Source: Micromonospora globbae (GTDB lineage: Bacteria; Actinomycetota; Actinomycetes; Mycobacteriales; Micromonosporaceae). From it: DNA of 64,000 nucleotides. Below, piece by piece: positions 25,904 through 34,156 of this stretch. The first letter of the stretch is position 1. Every line of letters begins with the position of its first letter. Under the pieces are notes generated by a model. That model saw only the letters and a program-made list of their open reading frames with translations, had not been told where the DNA came from and did not search any database. Both the position numbers and the translations under genes were made by a program. Where the stretch lies: the NCBI RefSeq assembly GCF_003610785.1, contig NZ_RAQQ01000017.1, forward strand, positions 1 through 64,000, in the 5' to 3' direction.

Positions 25904-26548
25904 GTGATGCTCTACGACTGCCGGTCGCCCGCCGACCGGGACCGCGGCATCGCCGCGGCCATCGAGGCGGTCAAGAACGGGGAACTGGTCGTCCTGCCGA
26001 CGGACACCGTGTACGGCATCGGCGCGGACGCGTTCACCCCGTACGCCGTGAAGGCCCTGCTGGACGCCAAGGGCCGCACCCGCCAGATGCCGCCCCCGGT
26101 GCTGATCGGTTCCCGGCACACCCTCGACGGTCTGGTCCTCTCCCTGCCCCGCGCCGCCCGTGACCTGGTCGAGGCGTTCTGGCCGGGCGCGCTCACCATC
26201 GTGGTCGAGCACTCGCCGAGCCTGCAGTGGGACCTGGGGGACAAGACCGGCACGGTGGCGGTGCGCATGCCGCTGCACCCGGTGGCCCTGGAGGTGCTGC
26301 GGGAGACCGGGCCGATGGCCGTCTCCTCGGCGAACAAGACGGGCCAGCCGGCGGCGGTCACCGCCGAGGAGGCCCGCGACCAGCTCGGCTACTCGGTCCG
26401 CGCCTACCTGGAGGCGGGCCCCTGCCCCGACCCGGTGCCGAGCACGATCGTGGACCTGACCGGCGAGGTGCCGCAGGTCCTGCGCCACGGCGCGATCCCG
26501 ATGGAGAAGCTGCGCGACGTGGTGCCGGACATCACCGAGGGGGCCTAG
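25904..26548 (+). CDS. tsaC: L-threonylcarbamoyladenylate synthase
   Basis: 214 aa; GTG at 25904 or the next codon ATG at 25907 could be the start. A YrdC/Sua5-fold enzyme that makes threonylcarbamoyl-AMP from threonine, bicarbonate and ATP, the first step of tRNA t6A37 synthesis. Visible motifs: 'VVLPTDTVYGIGADAF', the basic stretch 'KGRTRQMPPPVLI', and 'AVSSANKTGQPAA'. It has only the catalytic domain, without the C-terminal Sua5 extension. Its TAG stop overlaps the next start by one nucleotide. Confidence 0.94.
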   Translation: MMLYDCRSPADRDRGIAAAIEAVKNGELVVLPTDTVYGIGADAFTPYAVKALLDAKGRTRQMPPPVLIGSRHTLDGLVLSLPRAARDLVEAFWPGALTIVVEHSPSLQWDLGDKTGTVAVRMPLHPVALEVLRETGPMAVSSANKTGQPAAVTAEEARDQLGYSVRAYLEAGPCPDPVPSTIVDLTGEVPQVLRHGAIPMEKLRDVVPDITEGA

Positions 26549-27159
26549 TGCCGCCGTTCACGGTCCTGCACGTCTGCATGGGGAACATCTGCCGCTCGCC
26601 GATGGCCGAGCGGCTGCTCACCCTGGCGGTGCGGGACCGGCTGACGCGGCGCGGCGTCGATCCCGCCCGGGCCGACGAGCTGCTGCACAGCCACAGCGCC
26701 GGCACGGGCGGCTGGCACGCCGGTGAGGAGATGAACCCGCCGGCGGCCCGGCAGGTCACGTCGCGGGGAGGCGACGTGGCGGGGTTCGCCGCGCGCAAGC
26801 TCCGCTCGGACCACATCGACGCCGCCGACCTGGTCCTCACCGCCACGGCCGACCAGCAGGAGTACGTGGTGGCGCTGCGTCCCGACGCGGCCGACCGCAC
26901 CTTCGTGCTCGGGGAGTTCGGCCGGCTGCTCGGCGCCGTGGACGCGGCCGGGCTGCCGCCGGCCGAGGCGACCCCGGACGCGGTGTACGCGCGCGGGGTC
27001 GCGCTGGTGGCGGCGGCGCACGCGGCGCGCCAGGGCGCCGGACCGCTCTCGACGGACGACCTGGACGACCCGTGGGGTCGGGGCGACCAGTGCTTCAGCC
27101 GGGTTGCCGACGAGATCGAGGAGACGGTGCAGCCGCTCGCGGCGACCCTGCTGCCGTGA
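26548..27159 (+). CDS. Low-molecular-weight protein-tyrosine phosphatase
   Basis: 203 aa from GTG at 26548, overlapping the tsaC stop by 1 nt, so translation is coupled. The P-loop C(X)5R is C10-M-G-N-I-C-R16-S near the N-terminus, and the general-acid motif is 'DLDDPWGRG' near residue 172. Ile in the P-loop is the choice of tyrosine phosphatases; the arginine phosphatase YwlE, encoded next to the TsaC homologue in Bacillus, has Thr there. The protein is about 50 residues longer than the 150-aa core. The middle insert includes 'HSHSAGTGGWHAGEEM'. Substrate is unknown. Confidence 0.88.
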   Translation: MPPFTVLHVCMGNICRSPMAERLLTLAVRDRLTRRGVDPARADELLHSHSAGTGGWHAGEEMNPPAARQVTSRGGDVAGFAARKLRSDHIDAADLVLTATADQQEYVVALRPDAADRTFVLGEFGRLLGAVDAAGLPPAEATPDAVYARGVALVAAAHAARQGAGPLSTDDLDDPWGRGDQCFSRVADEIEETVQPLAATLLP

Positions 27160-27271
27160 CTGTCGCGCCTCGCGAAATTCCTCCGGGTTTGCCCTAAACA
27201 CGGGGCGAATCGGCGCATTCCGGGTCATCCTGAACGGGTCCTAGCGTGACCGGCTCCTGCGGGGAGAGCTG

Positions 27272-29383
27272 ATGATCCGGGCCCATCTCGACAAAGTGCT
27301 GACCGTGTTGATCGCCGGCGTGCTGGCCGGGCTCGTGCTGGCGGGGGCCGCCCTTCCGGTCGCGCTGGTGTTCGGGATCGGGTTCAGCGCGCTCTCCACG
27401 CCCTACTCCGAACTGCCGAACACCCTCCGGACGCCGCCCACCGCCCAGCGTTCGAACCTCTACGCCAACGACGGCACCACCCTCATCACGTCCTTCTACG
27501 AGGAGGACCGGGTGGACGTGCCGCTGCAGGAGGTGGCGCCGGTCATGCGGCAGGCCATCGTGGCCGCCGAGGACACCCGGTTCTACGAGCACAGCGGGGT
27601 GGACCTGCGCGGGGTGGCCCGCGCCTTCACGGTCAACCAGCGCGACGGGCAGACCCGGCAGGGGGCCTCCACGCTGACCATGCAGTACGTGCGCAACGTG
27701 CTGAGCAGCGATCCCCGCCTCTCCGAGAAGCACCGCAAGGCGGCCACCGAGGTCAGCACGGCCCGCAAGGTGCAGGAGATGCGGTACGCGCTCGCCCTGG
27801 AGCGGGAGCTGAACAAGGAGGACATCCTCGTCCGCTACCTCAACATCGCGTACTTCGGCGCCGGGGCGTACGGGATCGCGGCGGCCAGCAAGCGGTTCTT
27901 CTCGAAGTCGCCGGCCGACCTCACGCTCGCCGAGGCGGCGTTGCTCGCCGGCCTGGTGCGCTCGCCGCACACCGACGAGCCGATCAACGGTGACGCGGAC
28001 GCGGCGCTCGCCCGCCGGGCGTACGTGCTGGACCGGATGGTCGAGACCGGCCAGGTCCCGGCCGACGTCGCGGCGCGCGCCAAGGCCGAGCCGCTGAACC
28101 TGCGGCCCAGCGAGACCCCGAACGACTGCACGGCGGTGCCGGGGGAGCACAACGACTGGGGCTTCTTCTGCGACTGGTTCACCCGGTGGTGGAGCGCCCA
28201 GCCGGCGTTCGGCGCCACGGCCGACGAGCGGCAGCGCGCCCTGCGCCGGGGCGGCTACTCGATCGTCACGTCCCTCGACCCGGCCGTGCAGCGCGCCACC
28301 GTCGAGCAGGTGCTGAGCGTCTACCCGAAGACCGACCGCCGGGCCGCGCCCACGGCGGTGATCCAGCCCGGCACCGGCCGGGTGCTCGCCATGGCCGTCA
28401 ACCGCACCTACAGCGTCGACGAGAACCCGGACGGTGGGGAGAACTACCCGAACACCGTCAACCAGCTCGTCGCCGGGGGCGGGACGATCGAGGGGTACCA
28501 GGCCGGCTCCACCTTCAAGCTCTTCACGATGCTGGCCGCCCTGGAGGCCGGCCTGCCGCTGCGGACCGAGTACGACGCGCCGGGCCGGCTCGTCACGAAC
28601 TTCCCGGTCACCGGGGAGGCGAGCTGTGGCGGGCGCTGGTGCCCGGAGAACGCCTCGGTGTCGCTGGACGGGCGGCACGACATGTGGAGCGCGTTCGGCA
28701 GGTCGGTCAACACGTACTTCGCCTGGCTCATCGAGCGGGTCGGCGCGGACCGGGTCGTCGAGATGGCCCAGCGGCTCGGCATCGTCTTCCGCTCCGAGTC
28801 CGACGCCCGGCTGGCGCGGGAGGGCGCGAAGGAATGGGGACCGTTCACCCTCGGCGTCTCGGCCACCACGCCGCTGGACCTCGCCGGCGCCTACGCCGCG
28901 GTGGCCGCCGAGGGGACCTGGTGCGCGCCGCTGCCCGTGGTGTCGGTCACCGACGCGGCCGGGAGGCCGGTGGCGGCCGGCCGGCCGGACTGCCGCCAGG
29001 TGCTCGACACCGACGTGGCGCGGGCGGCCGCCGACGCGGCCCGGTGCCCGGTGGGCGACCAGTCGATGTACCAGGGGTGCGACGGCGGCACGGCGGAGTC
29101 GCTGCGGCAACGGCTGGGCCGGCCGGTCGCGGGCAAGACGGGCAGCTCCGAGCGGTACGCGACGGAGACGGTCGTGGCGTTCACCCCGCAGCTCGCGGTC
29201 GCCACGATGGCCACGAACCCGGACGATCCGCGGGACGCCGTGGGGCAGGCCGTGCAGTCGCGGCTGGTGGCGGCGGTCGGTGAGGTGCTCTCGTTCGGCC
29301 TGCGCGACGAGCCGGTACGGGACTTCGTGCCGCCCAGCGAGCGGATCGCGTACGAGGTCACCGGCCCGCGGACGGGGAACTGA
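27272..29383 (+). CDS. Class A penicillin-binding protein
   Basis: 703 aa, bifunctional peptidoglycan synthase. One N-terminal membrane helix (about 10-38). The GT51 transglycosylase domain has catalytic E100 in 'AAEDTRFYEHSGVDLRG', then 'QGASTLTMQYVRNV'. The transpeptidase domain has S413 in 'AGSTFKLF', S478-V-N, and K622-T-G in 'AGKTGSSE'. No PASTA domain follows. It polymerises lipid II and crosslinks stems outside the membrane. A TAGCGT hexamer at 27243-27248 may be its -10 box. The last 26 nt overlap the 3' end of the convergent gene. Confidence 0.95.
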   Translation: MIRAHLDKVLTVLIAGVLAGLVLAGAALPVALVFGIGFSALSTPYSELPNTLRTPPTAQRSNLYANDGTTLITSFYEEDRVDVPLQEVAPVMRQAIVAAEDTRFYEHSGVDLRGVARAFTVNQRDGQTRQGASTLTMQYVRNVLSSDPRLSEKHRKAATEVSTARKVQEMRYALALERELNKEDILVRYLNIAYFGAGAYGIAAASKRFFSKSPADLTLAEAALLAGLVRSPHTDEPINGDADAALARRAYVLDRMVETGQVPADVAARAKAEPLNLRPSETPNDCTAVPGEHNDWGFFCDWFTRWWSAQPAFGATADERQRALRRGGYSIVTSLDPAVQRATVEQVLSVYPKTDRRAAPTAVIQPGTGRVLAMAVNRTYSVDENPDGGENYPNTVNQLVAGGGTIEGYQAGSTFKLFTMLAALEAGLPLRTEYDAPGRLVTNFPVTGEASCGGRWCPENASVSLDGRHDMWSAFGRSVNTYFAWLIERVGADRVVEMAQRLGIVFRSESDARLAREGAKEWGPFTLGVSATTPLDLAGAYAAVAAEGTWCAPLPVVSVTDAAGRPVAAGRPDCRQVLDTDVARAAADAARCPVGDQSMYQGCDGGTAESLRQRLGRPVAGKTGSSERYATETVVAFTPQLAVATMATNPDDPRDAVGQAVQSRLVAAVGEVLSFGLRDEPVRDFVPPSERIAYEVTGPRTGN

Positions 29384-30845
29384 GGCCGGCGGCCCGCTCG
29401 GCGCCGCGGGCGATGTTGCGGGCCATCCCGCCGAAGACCACCGCGTGGAACGGCGCCACCGCGCCCCAGTACGCGTGACCGGCCAGCCCGCGCGGCAGGA
29501 ACACGGCCCGCTGCTGGTACCGGCTGCGCCCGCCGTCGCGCGGCAGCGCGCGCATCTCCAGCCAGGCCCGGCCGGGCAGCCGCATCTCCGCCCGCAGCCG
29601 CAGCAGCTTCCCCGGCTCGATCTCCTCCACGCGCCAGAAGTCCAGCGCCTCGCCGACCTGGAGCCGGTGCGGATCGCGCCGCCCCCGGCGCAGCCCCACC
29701 CCGCCGATCAGCCGGTCCAGCCAGCCACGGACGGACCAGGCGAGCGGGAACGAGTACCAGCCGTGCTCGCCGCCCACGCCCTCGATGACCCGCCAGAGCG
29801 CCTGCACGGGAGCGTCGACCTCCCGCTCCCGCAGGTCGGTGTAGGCGGTGCCGCCGGACCACCGCGGGTCGCTGGGCAGCGGCTCGGCCGGGGCGTGCGG
29901 GCCGCTCGCGGTCGACCAGCGCGTCTCCACCTCGGCGTTGCGGACCCGGGCGAGCGCCAGCTCGAGCGCCCGGTCGATGCCGGTGAGCCCCTCGGGCGGG
30001 TCGGGAACGAACGCGGCGATGTCGTGCTCGTGGGCGACCGCCTCGTGGATGAGGCTGCCCACGAGCGGCCGGGCGATCGCGTTCGGCACCGGGGTCACCA
30101 GCCCGACCCAGTACGACGACAGCGTCGGCGTGAGCGCCCGCACCGGGACGATGACGCGCCGGGGCAGACCGGCCACCCGCGCGTAGCGCTGGATCATGTC
30201 CTCGAAGGTGAGCACGTCCGGGCCGCCGATGTCGAAGGCGCGGTTGACCTCGGGCGGCAGTCCCGCGCAGGCGACGAGGTAGCGCAGCACGTCCCGCACG
30301 GCGATCGGCTGGATGCGGTTGCGCACCCAGCGTGGGGTCACCATGGCCGGCAGCCGCTCGGTCAGGTACCGGAGCATCTCGAACGACGCCGAGCCGGACC
30401 CGATGATCACCGCGGCGCGGAGCACCGCCGTGGGCACGCCGCTGGCGAGCAGGATCCTGCCCACCTCGGCCCGGGAGCGCAGGTGGGCGGAGGTGCCGCC
30501 GTCGGCGGCCGGTTGCGGCCCGCCGAGGTACACGATCCGGCGTACGCCCGCGGCGCGGGCCGCGGCGGCGAAGGTCTCGGCCGCCTCCCGGTCGGCCGAC
30601 TCGAACCCGGCCTGGCCCAGCGAGTGCACGAGATAGTAGGCCACGTCCACGCCGGCGACGGCGGCCGGCAGCGTCTCCGGACGGCGCAGGTCACCTTCGG
30701 CGATCTCCACGTCGGCGGCCCAGGGCACGTCACGCAGCCGGCCGGCGTTGCGGGCCAGGCAGCGCACCTGGTGCCCGTCGGCCAGCAGCCGCGGGACGAG
30801 CCGCCCGCCGATGTACCCCGTCGCGCCGGTGACCAGGCATCTCAT
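29358..30845 (-). CDS. NAD(P)-binding epimerase-like protein with DUF2867 domain
   Basis: 495 aa. Residues 1-300 form an atypical SDR domain with the Rossmann motif 'LVTGATGYIGGRLVPRLL' and 'AYYLVHSLGQ'. Residues about 320-490 match the DUF2867 (polyketide-cyclase-like) domain ('REREVDAPVQALWRVIEG', 'DFWRVEEIEPGKLLRL'). This fusion is common in actinobacteria and its substrate is unknown. Its start is only 35 bp from the divergent glyA start, and a CAGACT box 7 nt before the ATG suggests a leaderless mRNA. Its 3' end overlaps the PBP gene tail to tail by 26 bp. Confidence 0.88.
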   Translation of the reverse strand: MRCLVTGATGYIGGRLVPRLLADGHQVRCLARNAGRLRDVPWAADVEIAEGDLRRPETLPAAVAGVDVAYYLVHSLGQAGFESADREAAETFAAAARAAGVRRIVYLGGPQPAADGGTSAHLRSRAEVGRILLASGVPTAVLRAAVIIGSGSASFEMLRYLTERLPAMVTPRWVRNRIQPIAVRDVLRYLVACAGLPPEVNRAFDIGGPDVLTFEDMIQRYARVAGLPRRVIVPVRALTPTLSSYWVGLVTPVPNAIARPLVGSLIHEAVAHEHDIAAFVPDPPEGLTGIDRALELALARVRNAEVETRWSTASGPHAPAEPLPSDPRWSGGTAYTDLREREVDAPVQALWRVIEGVGGEHGWYSFPLAWSVRGWLDRLIGGVGLRRGRRDPHRLQVGEALDFWRVEEIEPGKLLRLRAEMRLPGRAWLEMRALPRDGGRSRYQQRAVFLPRGLAGHAYWGAVAPFHAVVFGGMARNIARGAERAAGLSSPSAGR

Positions 30846-30852
30846 GGTCTCC

Positions 30853-30858
30853 AGTCTG
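30853..30858 (-). promoter_or_regulatory. -10 box for leaderless SDR/DUF2867 gene
   Basis: CAGACT on the minus strand, 7 nt before the ATG at 30845. It lies inside the 35-bp gap to glyA. Confidence 0.45.
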
Positions 30859-30866
30859 CGGCCCCC

Positions 30867-30872
30867 TAGACT
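30867..30872 (+). promoter_or_regulatory. -10 box of glyA
   Basis: TAGACT 8 nt before the GTG of glyA at 30881, with no ribosome site between. It predicts a leader of 0-2 nt and sits back to back with the -10 box of the divergent gene. Confidence 0.5.
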
Positions 30873-30880
30873 GCTTCGTC

Positions 30881-32170
30881 GTGGACACCGTGACGAGCAC
30901 CTTCTGGGGGCCGGATTTCGACCAGCTCCGGGCCACCGACCCGGAGATCGCCGGGGTGGTGCTCGGTGAGCTGGACCGGCTGCGCGGCGGGTTGCAGCTG
31001 ATCGCCAGCGAGAACCTCACCTCCCCGGCGGTGCTCGCCGCGCTCGGCTCGACGCTCACCAACAAGTACGCCGAGGGCTATCCGGGACGGCGCTACTACG
31101 GCGGGTGCGCCGAGGTGGACCGGGCCGAGGCGATCGGCATCGCCCGGGCGAAGGACCTGTTCGGCGCCGACCACGCCAACCTGCAACCGCACTCGGGGGC
31201 CAGCGCCAACCTGGCCGCGTACGCGGCGCTCGTGCAGCCCGGCGACACGGTGCTGGCCATGGACCTGCCGCACGGCGGCCACCTCACCCACGGCAGCCGG
31301 GTCAACTTCTCCGGCAAGTGGTTCCACACCGTCGGCTACACCGTCCGGCGGGACACGGAGCTCATCGACTACGACGAGGTACGCGACCTGGCCCGGGCGC
31401 ACCGGCCGAAAATGATCATCTGTGGGGCGACGGCGTACCCCCGGCTGATCGACTTCGCCCGGTTCCGGGAGATCGCCGACGAGGTCGAGGCGTACCTCAT
31501 GGTGGACGCCGCGCACTTCATCGGACTGGTGGCCGGCAAGGCGATCCCCTCGCCGGTGCCGTACGCCGACGTGGTCTGCTGCACCACCCACAAGGTGCTC
31601 CGCGGCCCGCGCGGGGGCATGATCCTCTGCCGGGAGTCGCTGGCCCAGCGGATCGACAAGGCGGTCTTCCCGTTCACCCAGGGCGGGCCGCTCATGCACG
31701 CCGTGGCGGCCAAGGCGGTGGCACTGCGCGAGGCCGCCCAGCCCGAGTACCGGGCGTACGCCGCGCAGGTGGTCCGCAACGCGCAGGCGCTCGCGGCCGG
31801 GCTGGCCGAGGAGGGGATGCGGCCGGTCTCCGGCGGCACCGACACCCACCTGGCCCTCGTCGACCTGCGTGAGGTCGGTGTGACGGGAGCGGACGCGGAG
31901 GCGCGCTGCGACGCGGCCGCCATCACGCTCAACAAGAACGCGATCCCGTACGACCCGCAGAAGCCGATGGTCGCCTCCGGGATCCGGGTGGGCACGCCGA
32001 GCGTCACCACCCAGGGCATGCGGGAGCCGGAGATGCGGCAGGTGGCGAGCCTGATCGCCCGGGCCGTGCGTACCGACCCGGCCGCTCCCGGCGGCACGGC
32101 CGAGCTGGCCCGGATCGGCGCCGAGGTGGCCAACCTGGTCGCCGCGTTCCCGGCGTACCCCCGTGGCTGA
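30881..32170 (+). CDS. glyA: Serine hydroxymethyltransferase
   Basis: 429 aa, GTG start. PLP enzyme that interconverts serine and glycine with tetrahydrofolate, supplying one-carbon units. The PLP lysine is K238 in 'CCTTHKVLRGPRGGMI'. Other motifs are 'IASENLTSPAVLAALGS', 'NKYAEGYPGRRYYGG' and 'NLQPHSGASANLA'. The next gene (AtpI-like) starts 8 nt before its stop, so glyA is cotranscribed with it. In Streptomyces and mycobacteria a WecA/Rfe-type gene lies in this stretch; it is absent here. Confidence 0.96.
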   Translation: MDTVTSTFWGPDFDQLRATDPEIAGVVLGELDRLRGGLQLIASENLTSPAVLAALGSTLTNKYAEGYPGRRYYGGCAEVDRAEAIGIARAKDLFGADHANLQPHSGASANLAAYAALVQPGDTVLAMDLPHGGHLTHGSRVNFSGKWFHTVGYTVRRDTELIDYDEVRDLARAHRPKMIICGATAYPRLIDFARFREIADEVEAYLMVDAAHFIGLVAGKAIPSPVPYADVVCCTTHKVLRGPRGGMILCRESLAQRIDKAVFPFTQGGPLMHAVAAKAVALREAAQPEYRAYAAQVVRNAQALAAGLAEEGMRPVSGGTDTHLALVDLREVGVTGADAEARCDAAAITLNKNAIPYDPQKPMVASGIRVGTPSVTTQGMREPEMRQVASLIARAVRTDPAAPGGTAELARIGAEVANLVAAFPAYPRG

Positions 32171-32594
32171 GCCGACGACCCGCGGACAGCGGGCGGCCGA
32201 GGACCGGGGCTGGCGGCTGCGGCACCTGCCGGTGCTGCTCGCGGCGTCGGCGGTGCTGGCGGCCGGCGCGGCCGTCCTCGGCGGGGTGACCGGCGGCGGC
32301 GACGCGGCGCTCGGCGCCGCGCTCGGTGTCGCCGTCACGGTGGTCAGTTACAGCCTCACCACCGTGGTGCTGGCCTGGGCCGACTCCCGGAACTCGCAAC
32401 TGGTGCTGCCCTTCGGCCTCGGCCTGTACGTCGCCAAGTTCACGCTGCTCGGCGTCGTGATGGTCGCCGTGGCGTCCACCGGGTGGTCCGGCCTGATCCC
32501 CCTCTGCCTGGGCATCGCCGCCGGCGTGGTGGTCTGGACGGGCGTGCACATCTGGTGGCTGACCGCGGTCCACGCCCGACGAACGCGCGCCTGA
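32163..32594 (+). CDS. atpI: AtpI-like membrane protein
   Basis: 143 aa, GTG start overlapping glyA by 8 nt. Four hydrophobic helices (about 24-46, 50-72, 82-105, 110-133) and no other domain. Size, topology and position before atpB match the 'ATP synthase I' proteins of actinobacteria, which may help assemble the c-ring. The overlap with glyA and a terminator after it mean it belongs to the glyA transcript, not the atp operon proper. The assignment rests mainly on context. Confidence 0.65.
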   Translation: MAEPTTRGQRAAEDRGWRLRHLPVLLAASAVLAAGAAVLGGVTGGGDAALGAALGVAVTVVSYSLTTVVLAWADSRNSQLVLPFGLGLYVAKFTLLGVVMVAVASTGWSGLIPLCLGIAAGVVVWTGVHIWWLTAVHARRTRA

Positions 32595-32596
32595 GC

Positions 32597-32633
32597 CGAC
32601 GGCGCGTCCCACCTTTCGGGCGACGCGCCGTCG
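32597..32633 (+). terminator. Terminator between atpI and the atp operon
   Basis: Perfect 12-bp stem (32597-32608 with 32622-32633, CGACGGCGCGTC and its complement), 13-nt loop, starting 2 nt after the atpI stop. Confidence 0.75.
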
Positions 32634-32710
32634 TGTCCCCGATCGGTCATTCTCTCCCCGGCCGAAGGGGAGTACCGTGCCTTGCGACGACTTCGCCCAC
32701 CCGTGTCCCA

Positions 32711-32725
32711 CACAACCAGGTTGTG
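32711..32725. promoter_or_regulatory. Palindrome upstream of the atp operon
   Basis: CACAACC-A-GGTTGTG, a perfect 7-bp inverted repeat with a one-base centre, 51 bp before the atpZ start and just upstream of the probable promoter. With no room for an RNA loop it looks like a protein-binding operator. It is not the Rex operator (TTGTGAA-N4-TTCACAA). Confidence 0.45.
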
Positions 32726-32760
32726 CGGGGGGTGAGGCACAGCCTTCTCTGCTCGACTGA

Positions 32761-32766
32761 TATCGT
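32761..32766 (+). promoter_or_regulatory. Possible -10 box of the atp operon
   Basis: TATCGT in 'TGATATCGTTC', 10 nt before the atpZ ATG. No good -35 was seen and no ribosome site precedes the ATG, so the leader would be very short. Confidence 0.35.
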
Positions 32767-32776
32767 TCGCCCCGTC

Positions 32777-33013
32777 ATGGCCGGTGACCAGAAACCCCCC
32801 AACGCTGGCGGCCCGGGCGACGTTCCGTCCGGTGCCGGTCAGGGTTGGACCGCGCTCAGCTACCTGATCGCGGGCATGCTCGTGTGGGGCTTCATCGGCT
32901 GGCTGGTTGACGGATGGCTGGACACCGGCGGCATCGCCACCGGCATCGGGATCGTCCTCGGCATGGCCGGGGGCGTCATCCTGGTCATCCGAAACCTCGG
33001 CACGCCTAAATAG
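32777..33013 (+). CDS. atpZ: AtpZ/AtpI-family protein
   Basis: 78 aa from ATG at 32777. A Gly/Pro-rich start is followed by two membrane helices ('LSYLIAGMLVWGFIGWLVDG' and 'GIGIVLGMAGGVILVI') with a short loop. It matches the small F0F1 AtpZ/putative AtpI family, which lies at the head of atp operons and can form a small channel or aid assembly. atpB starts 11 nt after its stop. Confidence 0.8.
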   Translation: MAGDQKPPNAGGPGDVPSGAGQGWTALSYLIAGMLVWGFIGWLVDGWLDTGGIATGIGIVLGMAGGVILVIRNLGTPK

Positions 33014-33024
33014 GAAGGGACGCG

Positions 33025-33822
33025 GTGTTCGGACAGTCGAACGTCCTGGCACAGGGCGAGGTTAATTTCCCACCCAGCGTGGAGGACTTCTACCTGCCCA
33101 GCATCGCCCCGTGGGGCGCGCACAACAACTACTGGTTCACCAAGATCACGTTCATGGTGTGGCTGGCGGTCGGGATCCTGATCCTGTTCTTCCTGCTCAC
33201 CTACCGCAAGCCGCAGCTGGTGCCGACCAAGAAGCAGTGGATCGCCGAGTCGATCTACGGCTTCGTGCGGAACAACATCGCGGTCGACATGATCGGGCAC
33301 CAGGGCGTGCGGTTCGCGCCGTACTTCACGACGCTCTTCTGCTTCGTGCTGCTGACGAACTTCTTCGCGATCGTGCCGTTCTTCCAGATCTCGCCGAACT
33401 CGCACATCGCCTTCCCGGCGTTCCTCGCCTTGATCAGCTACGTGCTCTTCAACTGGGTCGGTATCAAGAAGCACGGCTTCGGCAAGTACTTCAAGCACGC
33501 CCTCATCCCGCCGGCGCCCTGGTACATCCTGCCGCTGCTGATCCCGATCGAGGCGTTCTCGACCTTCCTCGTCCGGCCCTTCTCGCTCGCCGTCCGTCTC
33601 TTCGCGAACATGTTCGCCGGCCACATGCTCCTGCTGGTCTTCACGCTCGGCGGCTTCGCGATGCTCAACGCCAACGCCCTGCTGGCGCCGGTCTCGGTGC
33701 TGTCCTGGGTGATGACCGTGGCGCTCACCTTCCTCGAGTTCCTGGTCATCGTCCTGCAGGCCTACGTCTTCACCGTGCTGACCGCCAGCTACGTGCAGGG
33801 CGCGCTCGCCGAGGAACACTGA
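33025..33822 (+). CDS. atpB: ATP synthase F0 subunit a
   Basis: 265 aa, GTG start with GGAAGGGA upstream. The membrane stator that provides the two proton half-channels next to the c-ring. Five to six helices are seen. The essential Arg lies in 'FSLAVRLFANMFAGHML', and 'FLEFLVIVLQAYVFTVL' forms the last helix. It is followed by a 67-nt spacer with a hairpin, then atpE. Confidence 0.96.
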   Translation: MFGQSNVLAQGEVNFPPSVEDFYLPSIAPWGAHNNYWFTKITFMVWLAVGILILFFLLTYRKPQLVPTKKQWIAESIYGFVRNNIAVDMIGHQGVRFAPYFTTLFCFVLLTNFFAIVPFFQISPNSHIAFPAFLALISYVLFNWVGIKKHGFGKYFKHALIPPAPWYILPLLIPIEAFSTFLVRPFSLAVRLFANMFAGHMLLLVFTLGGFAMLNANALLAPVSVLSWVMTVALTFLEFLVIVLQAYVFTVLTASYVQGALAEEH

Positions 33823-33848
33823 TCCACTCGCACCAACCGTTGTCGTCC

Positions 33849-33880
33849 CGCGTGACCGTCACGCGTGATAACCAGGAGGA
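33849..33880 (+). promoter_or_regulatory. Hairpin and strong ribosome site before atpE
   Basis: CGCGTGA-CCG-TCACGCG (33849-33865) is a perfect 7-bp hairpin or DNA palindrome. It is followed by the strong Shine-Dalgarno AGGAGGA at 33874-33880, 9 nt before the atpE ATG. It may protect or process the mRNA so that subunit c, needed in many copies, is made in excess. Confidence 0.5.
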
Positions 33881-33889
33881 ACCACACCA

Positions 33890-34129
33890 ATGGACGCTAG
33901 CGTTCTCGCCGCGGTAGAGGGCAGCACCGCCGCCATCGGCTACGGCCTCGCCGCCATCGGCCCGGGTATCGGCGTCGGCCTGGTCTTCGCCGCCTACATC
34001 CAGTCGACCGCCCGCCAGCCGGAGTCGTCGCGGATGACCCTGCCGTACGTCTGGATCGGCTTCGCCGTCATCGAGGCGCTCGCCCTGCTGGGTGTCGCAT
34101 TCGGCTTCGTGTGGCAGGGCCAGCTCTAA
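33890..34129 (+). CDS. atpE: ATP synthase F0 subunit c
   Basis: 79 aa, two membrane helices joined by the polar loop R42-Q43-P44. The ion-carrying carboxylate is E62 in 'FAVIEALALLG', so the ring is proton-driven. It forms the rotor ring. The first helix holds the Gly-rich packing motif 'IGPGIGVG'. It has the strongest ribosome site of the operon. Confidence 0.97.
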   Translation: MDASVLAAVEGSTAAIGYGLAAIGPGIGVGLVFAAYIQSTARQPESSRMTLPYVWIGFAVIEALALLGVAFGFVWQGQL

Positions 34130-34156
34130 TCCCGCCCTTCGACCGGGAGGTCTTCC

